DNA of 64,000 nucleotides, from contig DATBQE010000180.1 of assembly GCA_036561005.1 (NCBI GenBank), positions 18,064 to 82,063 of the forward strand, written 5' to 3'. This document shows positions 51,832 to 63,800 of this stretch, one piece after another. The notes under the pieces were generated by a model. That model worked only from the letters and a program-made list of their open reading frames with translations, was not told the origin of the DNA and did no database searches. This DNA is from PKWO01 sp036561005. GTDB taxonomy: Bacteria > Pseudomonadota > Gammaproteobacteria > Burkholderiales > Burkholderiaceae_D. Both the position numbers and the translations under genes were made by a program. Numbering within the stretch: position 1 is the stretch's first letter; every line of letters starts with the position of its first letter.

Positions 51832-54800
51832 ATGGCATCATCTGATATCGTCATCGGCAAGGTCGTCGTTCTGCAAGGGCATGCGTATATCCGCACCGCC
51901 GGCGGGGCACAGATTGAACTGAAACTGGGCGACCCGATTCACGAAGGCGACGTCATCGTGACCGGTCCCGGGGCGGTGGTGCAAATTGGTTACGGCCAGG
52001 GTGAGACCTATGTGGTGCATCAGAACGAGACGGTCACGGTCGATAACAGTGTGTTCGCCGTCGATGGCCCGGACGCACATAATGCCGCGTTGACCGCCAA
52101 GGGCGCGCAACTTGCCACCATTACCGACGCCATTGCCTCGGGCAACGGCAGTCTTGACCAGTTGCTGGAAGCGTCGGCAGCCGGTTTGGGCGGCGGCGGG
52201 GGCGACACCAACGATGGTCACACTTTCGTGCAGTTGGTGCGTATTGTCGAGGCGACCACGCCAGCCGGCTTGCCGACCAGCACCGACGACGGCAGCGGCC
52301 AGCAAACCGGACAATCGAGCAGGACCGGCATTTCCGGGCCGACTGCGCAGGACGTGGCAGTGTCGGATACGGTGAGCACGGCGCACGAGCAGCCGGTCCA
52401 TATTCGCCTGACTGGTACCGATGCTTCTGCGCCGATCACCAGTTTCACCATTCTCGACCTGCCTACCAATGGCACGCTGTACCTGGCTGACGGCAAGACG
52501 CCGGTTCATGCGGGCGAAGTCGTTAGCGCCAGCGGCAATGGCGCAGACCTGGTTTTTGTTGCTGCGGCCGGCACGACCGCCGCGCTTGCTTCCTTCCATT
52601 TTTCCGCCACTGACAGCCAGGGCGCTATCAGTAACGTCGCCACCGGCACCATCGATATCATCGCCGCGCCGGCCATCACCATCAACCCGATTGCGACAAT
52701 CGATAGCGCTGAGGCTGGCAGCGCTGCGCCGATTGCCATTACCGGAACCGTCAGCAGCAACGTGCCGGTAGGCGACACGGTCACGCTGACCGTGGACGGC
52801 CACAGCTACACCGGCACGGTGCAAGCCGGCGGTACCTATAGCATCGGCGTACCGGGTAATGTGTTGGCTGGTGCAAGCGTTGACAGCATCCATGCCACGG
52901 TATCGGTCACAAATGCCTCGGGCAGTGTGTCGACAGCGACCGCCGATCAGGGCTACAACGTCGAATTGAATGCGCCGGCGATCACCATCTCCATCGACCC
53001 GATTGCACCGATAGACATTGCCGAAGCCGCCAGTTCGGCACCCATCGCCATCAACGGCAAAGTCAGCAGCAATGTGCCGGTGGGCGATACCGTGACCTTG
53101 ACGGTGGGCGGCCACAGCTACACGGGCACGGTGCAAGTCGGCGGGACTTATAGCATCGGCATTCCGGGCAATGTGCTGGCGACCGCTCCGGTCGATAGCG
53201 TGCATGCGAGCGTATCGGCCACCGATGCGGCTGGCAATACCGCTTCGGCCAGCGCGGACCAGCCTTATACGCTGGTTACCACCCCCGACAGTATCAGCAT
53301 CAGCATCGACCCCATCGCCACCATCAACGGTGCCGAGGCGGCCAGCGGCAATCCGATCGCCATCACCGGCACGGTCAGCAGCAATGTTCCGGTTGGCGAC
53401 ACCGTCACCCTGACGGTAGACGGGCACAGCTATACCGGCACAGTGCAGGCCGGGGGTACTTACAGTATCGGCATACCCGGCAATGTGCTCGCTGCCGGCC
53501 CAATTGATATTGTGCACGCCACGGTATCGGCCAGCGACCCCGCAGGCAATGTCTTGAACGCCAGCGCTGATCAAGGTTACAACGTGGAACTCGTTGCGCC
53601 GGCGATCAGTATCACGATCGCGCCGATTGCCGCTATCACGACAGCCGAAGCCGCCAGCTCGGCGCCCATCGCCATTACCGGTACGGTCAGCAGCAACGTA
53701 CCGATTGGCGATACCGTCACGCTGACGATAGACGGCCACACTTACACCGGCACGGTGCACGCAGGCGGCACGTACAGCATCGGCGTCCCCGGCAATGTGC
53801 TTGCGGCAGGCCCGATAGACAGTGTGCACGCCAGTGTTTCGATGACCGATGCAGCGGGCAACAGCGCCAGCGCCAGCGCCGATCAATCGTACACCGTGCA
53901 AGGGGTCAGCAATCCGCCGACCATCACGATCGATCCGATTGCGACCGTCAACGGTGCAGAAGGAACCAGCAGCGTGCCGGTGGCGATCACCGGCACGGTC
54001 AGCGCCAATGTACCTGTCGGCGACACGGTTACACTGACTGTCGACGGCCATAGCTACACAGGTTTTGTCTTGGCCGGCGGCGTTTACAGCATTGGCATTC
54101 CGGGCAATATCCTGGCAGGCGCCGCCACTGACGACGTGCATGCCAGCGTCTCGATCACCGACGCCGGCGGCCATGTCTTGACCGGCACCGCCGACCAGGC
54201 CTATTTCGTTGAATTGAATGCGCCGGCGATTTCCATCAGCATCGATCCGATTGCGGCGATTACCGTCAGCGAAGGCGGCAGCAGTGCGCCGGTTGCCATC
54301 ACCGGCACGGTCAGCGCCAATGTACCGGTTGGCGATACGGTTACCCTGACCGTCGACGGCCACACCTACACGGGCACTGTGCAAGCCGGCGGCACATATA
54401 GCATCGGCGTGCCCGGCAACATATTGGCCGGCGCATCGATCGATGATGTGCATGCCAGTGTTGCCGCCACCGATGCAGCCGGCAATGTGGCCAACGCGAG
54501 TGCCGACCAAAGCTACACGGTTTTGTCCAGCGCCCCGGTCATCTCGATCAGTATCGACCCCATTGCCACCATCAATGGTGCCGAGGCGGGCAGCAGCAAT
54601 CCGGTTACCATTACCGGCACGGTCAGCAGCAATGTGCCGGTCGGCGACACGGTCACCCTGACTATCGACGGCAATGTCTACACCGGCACGGTTCAGGCCG
54701 GTGGCACCTACAGCATTGGCGTGCCGGGCAACGTGCTTGGCAGTTCGACATCCGATGACGTGCATGTCAGTGTCTCGGTCGGCAGCGGCGCCGGCACCTC

Positions 54801-57800
54801 GACTGCGACGGCCGATCAAAATTACAATGTCGAATTGACTGCACCGGCCATCTCAATCGCGATTGATCCGATTGCCGACGTCACCGGTTCGGCCGGCTCC
54901 AGTTCAACCCCTATCGCCATCACCGGCACGGTCAGCAGCAACGTCCCGGTGGGCGATACCGTGACACTGACGGTGGACGGACACAACTATAGCGGCACCG
55001 TGCAGGCCGGCGGCACCTACAGCATCGGCGTGCCGGGCAATGTGCTCGCTGCCGCACCAATCGACAGTGTGCATGCCAGCGTTTCGATGACCGACGCGGC
55101 CGGCAATGTCGCTTCTGCAGGCGCCGACCAGACTTACCATGTGGCGCTCGACCCCAACGCCATTACCATCGAAATCGACCCGATTGCCACCATCAATGGC
55201 GCCGAGGCGGCCAGTGCCAACCCGATCGCCATCACCGGCACGGTGAGTGCCAATGTGCCGGTGGGCGATACCGTGACCCTGACCATAGACGGGCACGACT
55301 ACACCGGCACCGTGCAGGCCGGCGGCACATACAGCATAGACATACCGGGAACTGTACTCGGCGCTGCCGCTTCCGATAATGTGCATGCCTCTGTCTCGGC
55401 CACTGACTCGGGAGGCAACGTGGTCAACGCGACTGCCGACCAGGGCTACACGGTCGAGCTGGTTGCGCCAGCCATCAATATTGCCATCAACGCCATTCCC
55501 ACCATCACCAACGCAGAAGCGGCCAGTGCCAACCCGGTCGCGATCAACGGCACGGTCAGCGCCAATGTGCCCGTCGGTGACACGGTGACCCTGACCGTCG
55601 ACGGCCACGACTACACTGGCACCGTGCAGGCAGGCGGCACCTATAGTATCGGCGTGCCGGGCAATGTCTTGGCCGGCGCAACGACCGACAGCGTGCATGC
55701 CAGCGTTTCCATGACCGATGCGGCAGGCAATTCCGCCAGCGCGAGCGCCGACCAGGCCTACTCCGTTGCTCCGGTCGTGCCGCCAGTGACGATAGCGATC
55801 GACCCGATTCCGACGGTCAATGGCGCCGAGGCTGCCAGCAGCAATCCTGTCACCATCACCGGTACTGTCAGCAGCAGCGTTCCTGTCGGCGATACCGTCA
55901 CCCTGACCATCGACGGCCACATTTACACCGGCACGGTTCAGCCGGGCGGCACCTACAGCATCGGCGTTCCCGGCAACGTCCTGGCCGGCGCAACATTCGA
56001 CAACGTGCATGCCAGCGTGACCGCAACCGATGGCAGCGGCAACCCGGTGACCGCCGGCGCAGATCAGCCTTATGTCGTCGAGCTGACGGCGCCGCCGATT
56101 GCCATCGGCATCGACCCGATTGCCACCATCAACGGCACTGAAGCAGCCAGCTCGAATCCGGTCGCCGTCACTGGTACCGTCAGCGCCAACGTTCCGGTGG
56201 GCGACACTGTTACCCTGACAGTCGATGGCCATAATTACACCGGCACCGTTCTGGCCGGCGGCACCTATAGCATAGGTGTGCCCGGCAACGTGCTGGCTGG
56301 CGCCGCAGTTGATAGCGTACATGCCAGCGTTTCCATGACCGACGCAGCAGGCAACATGGCTAGTGCGAGTGCAGACCAGGCCTATTCGGTCGTGCTGAGC
56401 GGACCTGCCATCACGATCGGCATCGATCCGATAGCCACCGTCAACGGCGCGGAGGCCGCCAGTGCAAATCCGGTCGCCATCACGGGCTCCGTCAGCGCCA
56501 ACGTCCCGGTCGGCGATACCGTCACCCTGACGATCGACGGCAACCAATACACGGGTACAGTACAGTCCGGCGGCACCTACAGCATCGGCGTGCCGGGCAA
56601 TGTGCTCGCGGGTGCCACAAGCGACAGTGTGCATGCCAGCGTTTCCGTCACCGACGCCGGCGGCAATGTGACGAGTGCGAGTGCCGATCAGGTCTACTCT
56701 GTTGAACTGACCGCTCCCCCAATCAGCATTGCCATCGATCCGATTGCCACCATCAATGGTGTCGAAGCGGCCAGTGCCGCGCCGGTAACGGTGACCGGTA
56801 CTGTCAGTGCCAACGTGCCGGTGGGTGACACCGTAACCTTGACCGTCGACGGCCACGATTACACCGGTACTGTCCAGGCCGGCGGCACCTACAGCATCGG
56901 CGTGCCGGGCAATGTTCTGGCCGGTGCGGCGACGGACAGCATCCACGCCAGCGTGTCCACGACCGATGCGGCCGGCAATACGGCATCCGCCAGCGCCGAT
57001 CAAGCTTACGCAGTCGAGCTCACAGGCCCTGCAATCTCCATCGCCATCGACCCGATTGCCACCGTCAACGGTGCCGAAGGGGCAAGCAGCAATCCAATCG
57101 CCATCACCGGAACGGTGAGTGCGAACGTGCCTGTCGGCGACACCGTCACACTGACGGTTGACGGCCACGATTACACCGGCACGGTACAGGCCGGCGGTAC
57201 TTACAGCATCGGCGTGCCGGGCAACATCCTGGCCGGCGCAGCGACCGACAGCATTCACGCCAGCGTCTCCATGACCGACGCAGCGGGCAACACGTCGAAT
57301 GCCGGCGCCGATCAGGCCTATGCGGTGCAATTGTCCGGTGCGGCAATCTCGATTGCCATAGACCCGATTGCAACAGTGAATGGTGCCGAGGCGGCAAGCA
57401 GCAATCCGATCACCATCACCGGCACGGTGAGTGCCAATGTGCCCGTCGGCGACACTGTTACACTGACCGTGGATGGTCACGACTACGCCGGTACCGTGCA
57501 GGCAGGCGGAACCTACACCATCGGCGTGCCGGGCAATATTCTTGCCGGCGCCGCGGCAGACAATATTCACGCCAGCGTGTCCACCACCGACGGCGTGGGC
57601 AACACGTCGACTGCCAGCGCCGATCAGGCCTACACGGTTGAATTGTCGGCGCCGCCGATCACGATTGCGATCGACCCGATTGCCACCGTCAACGGTGCCG
57701 AGGCTGCCAGCAGCAATCCGGTCGCCATCACCGGTACGGTGAGTGCGAATGTTCCGGTTGGCGACACTGTCACGCTGACCATCGATGGCCATGATTACAC

Positions 57801-60800
57801 CGGCACTGTTCAACCGGGCGGCACTTACAGCATTGGTGTGCCGGGCAACATCCTGGCCGGCGCAACGACTGACAATGTGCACGCCAGTGTCTCGATGACA
57901 GACGCGGCCGGCAACAGCACGAGTGCTGCGGCCGATCAGGCTTACACGGTTGAACTGGCTGCACCGGCAATTTCGATCAGTATCGATCCGGTGGCAACGA
58001 TCAACGGCGCGGAAGGTTCGAGCGCGGCGCCGGTCGCCATTACCGGCACGGTCAGCGGCAACGTCCCGGTGGGCGATACCGTTACCTTGACCGTGGACGG
58101 TCACGATTACACCGGCACCGTGCAGGCAGGCGGCACGTATAGTATCGGCGTGCCGGGCAACGTCCTGGCCGGCGCTGCCACAGACAGCATCCATGCCAGC
58201 GTGTCGATGACCGATGCCGCCGGCAACAGCACCAATGCCAGTGCCGATCAAATCTATAACGTGCAATTGAGCGGGCCGGTGATCAGCATTGCCATCGACC
58301 CGATAGCTACAGTCAACGGCGCCGAAGCCGCCAGCGCCAATCCGGTAGCGGTCACAGGTACGGTCAGCAGCAACGTTCCGGTCGGCGACACCGTCACATT
58401 GACGGTGGACGGCCACAATTACACCGGCACCGTGCAGGCAGGCGGCACCTACAGTATTGGTGTGCCTGGCAATATCCTGGCGGGTGCGCCGGTTGACAGC
58501 GTGCACGCCGGTGTCTCGACCACCGATGCATTCGGCAATGTCAGCAATGCGAGCGCTGACCAGAGCTATGTGGTTGAATTGACTGCACCGGCAATCAGTA
58601 TCGCCATTGATCCGATTGCCACCGTCAACGGCGCTGAGGCAGCAAGTGCCAATCCGGTTACCATCACCGGCACTGTCAGCAGCAACGTGCCGGTGGGTGA
58701 TACCGTCATCCTGACTGTCGACGGCCACGATTACACCGGCACCGTACAGGCGGGCGGCACCTATAGCATAGGCGTACCGGGAAATATACTGGCCGGCGCT
58801 GCAATTGACAGCATTCATGCCAGCGTCTCGATGACCGACGCAGCAGGCAACATTGCCAACGCCGCAGCAGACCAGGCCTACGCCGTAGAATTGACGGCGC
58901 CGGCGATCAGCATTGCAATCGATCCGATTGCAACCGTCAATGGAGCGGAAGCGGCCAGCAGCAACCCGATCGCCATCACCGGCACCGTGAGTGCCAATGT
59001 GCCGGTCGGCGACACCGTCACCCTGACAATCGATGGCACCCAATACACAGGGACAGTGCAGGCCGGCGGTACCTACAGCATAGGTGTGCCGGGCAATGTG
59101 TTGGCCGGTGCGACGACGGACACTATCCATGCCAGCGTCTCCGCCACCGATGCAGCGGGTAACACAGCAAGCGCCAATGCCGACCAGTCTTATTCGGTCG
59201 ATACAGTCGCTCCTGGTGCTCCCGTTGTGGCGATCACGACCGATGCCAACGCCGATGGCTTCATCAATAGCAGTGAATTGAATGGCGCGTCCACCGTGCA
59301 CGCCGCCGTGACATTGAATGCCGCCGGCCAAACTGACCTCGCCAACGGCGGGACCGTGCAGTTGAGTGTGACAGATGCAGGCGTTACGCAAACGCTGAAC
59401 CTGCACATGAGCGGCGGCAATCTGGTCGATGGCTCAGGCAATACTTACGGCTACAGCGGCGGCGTGATCAGCCTGACCGAAGCGGCGCCGGGCGATGGCA
59501 AGGGTATTTCTGTCACGGCGACCGAAACCGATGCAGCAGGCAACGTGTCGGCATTGAGCAATGCAGCCGCAACCGAACAACTGAGTGCCGCTGCAATATC
59601 CATCAACATCGACAGCATTGCGCCGATCAATGCTGCAGAAAACGCCAGCAGCAACCCGATCACCATCACAGGCACGGTCAGCAACAATGTGCCGGTCGGA
59701 ACGACCGTTACATTGACCATTGACGGCCACAACTATACCGGCACAGTTGATGCAGGCGATACATACAGCATCAACGTACCGGGCAATATTCTCGGTGGTG
59801 CGGTTGCCGACAATGTGCACGCCAGCGTGTCGACCACAGATGCAGTCGGCAATGTCGCCTCGGCCAGTGCCGATCAGGCTTACGTCGTCGACACGATCGC
59901 GCCGGGTGCACCGGCCGTGGCAATCGCGACCGACACCAATCAGGACGGCGTCATCAACAGTACCGAATTGAACGGCGCAACGACCGTGCATTCGACTGTG
60001 ATACTGAACGCAGCCGGTCAAACCGACCTGGCCAACGGCGGGACAGTGCAGATTACGGTCGTCGATGCAGGCGTGACGCAGAGCCTGAACCTGCACATGA
60101 GCGGCGGCATTCTGGTCGATGGATCGGGTAGTCCGTACAGCTATAGTGGTGGTGTGATCACCTTGACCGAGGTAGCGCCAGGTGACGGCAACACGATCAC
60201 GATCACGTCGATTGAAACCGACGTTGCGGGCAATCCCTCGGCTTCGAGCAGCGCCGCGGCTACGGAGGACATCAGCGCACCCGGTGCGCCAATTGTCTCG
60301 ATCAGTACCGACACGAACCATGACGGATTCATCAACACCACTGAACTCGGCGCTTCGTCGACGGTTCAAGCAACGGTGGCGTTGAATGCCGCCGGCCAGA
60401 CCGATCTCGCCAACGGCGGAACGGTGCAGTTGACCGTGGTTGATGCAGGCGTCACGCAAACTTTGAACCTGCACATGAGCGGCGGCAATCTGGTCGATGG
60501 CTCGGGCAATACTTACGGCTACAGCGGCGGCGTGATCAGTCTGACCGAAGCAGCGCCGGGCGACGGCAAGGGAATTTCCGTTACCGCGACCGAAACTGAT
60601 GCGGCAGGCAACGTCTCGGCATCGAGCAATGCCGCTGCGACCGAACAACTGACTGCCGCCGCCATTTCCATCGGCATCGACAGCATTGCGCCGATCAACG
60701 CAGCAGAGAACGCCAGCAGCAATCCGATTGCCATCACCGGCACGGTCAGCAGCAACGTGCCCGTCGGAACGACGGTTACCTTGACCATTGACGGCCACAA

Positions 60801-63800
60801 CTATACCGGCACGGTTGGCGCAGGTGATACATACAGCATCAACGTGCCGGGCAATGTCCTCGGCGGCGCCATGGCAGACAATGTGCACGCCAGTGTCTCG
60901 ACCACTGACGCAGTTGGCAATGTCGCTTCGGCCAGCGCCGACCAGCCCTATTCCGTCGACACGGTTGCTCCGGGTGCTCCCACTGTGGCAATCGCTACCG
61001 ACACGAACGCCGATGGCTTCATCAACAGCAGTGAACTGAACGGCGCCACCACGGTCCATTCGACCGTGACGCTGAATGCGGCCGGCCAAACCGACTTGGT
61101 CAATGGCGGAACAGTACAAATTACGGTTGTCGATGTTGGCGTGACGCAAAACCTGAATCTGCACCTGAGCGGCGGCAACCTGGTTGACGGTTCGGGCAAC
61201 ACCTACGCCTACAGTGGCGGTGTGATCACGCTGACTGAAGCTGCGCCGGGAGACGGCAACACGATTAGAGTTACTTCGACTGAAACCGACGCGGCAGGTA
61301 ATGTTTCGGCATCAAGCAACGCGACAGCAACGCAAGACATTACAGCACCCGGCGCCCCGACGGTTGCCATCACAACCGATGGAAACCATGATGGAGTAAT
61401 CAACAGCACTGAGTTAAGCGGCGCAGCCAATGTTCAGGCAACCGTGACGTTCAATGCTGCCGGGCAGAGCGATCTGGCCAATGGCGGCACGGTCCAGATC
61501 ACAGTTGTAGATGCAGGCGCAACACAGAATTTGACCTTGCACATGAGCGGCGGCAATCTTGTCGATGGCTCGGGCAATACCTATAGTTACAGCGGCGGTG
61601 TGATTACGCTGACCGAAACTGCTCCAGGAGACACAAAGAGTATCAGCGTCACAGCGACCGAAACCGATGTTGCCGGTAACGTTTCGGCGTCAAGCAACGC
61701 TGCAGCAACGGAGTATGTGACGGGCCCGGTCGCACCGGTGGTGACCATCAGCAGCGACACGAATCACGACGGCGTGCTTAGCGGCAGCGAAGTCACAGCA
61801 GAAGCTACGGCCGGCGTGGCTGTAGGCACAGTGGCATTGAATGCGGCCAATTTGAGTGCAAGCGGTAGTGCGACGGTCACCGTCGTCGATAACGGCGTCA
61901 CCACGACCTTGAACGTTGCCTCGAACGGCATCGTCACCGGTGCAGCCAATGGCGTGTCCGGCACGTATAGCGGTGGTGTCGTGACCGTCAACTTCATCAA
62001 CCCTGGCGACGCACACAGCGCCACGATCACGGCCACGCAAACCGACCAATACGGCAACACGGCCAACAGCAATACGGCCAGCGTGACCGAACATATCGCA
62101 GCACCGCCCGCACCGGTGGTCACGATCACCAGCGACAGCAATCACGACGGTGTGCTCAACAGCGGTGAAATCTCTGCCGAAGCGACAGCCGGCGTGGCTG
62201 TCGGAATAGTGGCATTGAATGCTGCAAATCTGAGTGCAAGCGGCAGTGCGACGGTCACCATCGTCGATAACGGCGTCACCACGACTTTGAACGTTGCCTC
62301 GAACGGCACCGTCACTGGCGCAGCCAATGGCGTGTCCGGCACTTACAGTGCTGGCGTCGTCACCGTGAACTTCAGCAATCCTGGCGACACCCATAGCGCC
62401 ACGATTGCCGCGACGCAAACCGACCAATACGGCAACACGGCCAACGGCAATACGGCCAGCGTGACCGAACATATCGCAGCACCGCCGGCACCGGTGGTCA
62501 CCATCACCAGCGACAGCAACGATGACGGCGTGCTTAATAGCAGCGAGGTAACAGCAGAGGCGACAGCCGGCGTGGCTATCGGAACAGTCGCACTGAATGC
62601 GGCTAATCTCAGTGCAAGTGGTAGCGCAACCGTCACGGTGGTCGACAACGGCGTCACCACTACCTTGAACATTGCGTCGAATGGCACCGTCACCGGTGCG
62701 GCCAATGGCGTGTCCGGCACGTATAGCGGTGGTGTCGTGACCGTCAACTTCATCAACCCTGGCGACGCACATAGCGCCACGATCACGGCCACGCAAACCG
62801 ACCGATACGGCAACACGGCCAACAGCAACACGGCCAGCGTGACCGAACATATCGCAGCGCCGCCGGCACCGGTGGTCACCATCACCAGTGACAGCAACCA
62901 TGACGGTGTGCTTAATATCAGCGAGGTAACTGCAGAGACGACAGCCGGCGTGGCAGTGGGCACCGTCGCGCTGAATGCGGCCAATCTCGGTGCAAGCGGC
63001 AGCGCCACTGTCACAGTGGTCGACAACGGTGTCGCGACAACCCTGAACGTTGCCTCGAACGGCGCCGTCACCGGCGCAGCCAATGGTGTTTCCGGCACTT
63101 ACAGCGCCGGTGTCGTGACGGTCAACTTCACCAACCCAGGTGATGCACATAGCGCCACGATTACCGCGACGCAAACCGACCAATACGGCAACACGGCCAA
63201 TAGCAACACGGCGAGCGTGACCGAACACATTTCGGCGCCGCCGGCACCAGTTGTGACCATCACCAGCGACAGCAACCATGACGGTGTGCTTAATAGCAGC
63301 GAGGTAACAGCAGAGGCGACAGCCGGCGTGGCTGTCGGAACTGTCGCACTGAATGCGGCCAATCTCATTGCAAGCGGCAGTGCCACAGTCACCGTCGTCG
63401 ACAACGGCGTCACTACTACCCTGAACGTTGCCTCGAATGGAACTGTTACCGGTGCAGCCAATGGCGTATCTGGCACGTATAGCGGTGGTGTCGTCACCGT
63501 GAACTTCGTCAATCCTGGTGACGCACATAGCGCCTCGATCACCGCGACGCAAACCGACCAATACGGCAACACGGCCAACGGCAATACGGCCAGCGTGACT
63601 GAACATATCGCAGCACCACCCGCACCGGTGGTCACCATCACCAGCGACAGCAACCATGACGGTGTGCTTAATAGCAGCGAGGTAACAGCCGAAGCGACAG
63701 CCGGCGTGGCTATCGGAACAGTCGCGCTGAATGCGGTTAATCTCAGTGCAAGTGGTAGCGCAACCGTCACGGTGGTCGACAACGGCGTTACGACAACCCT

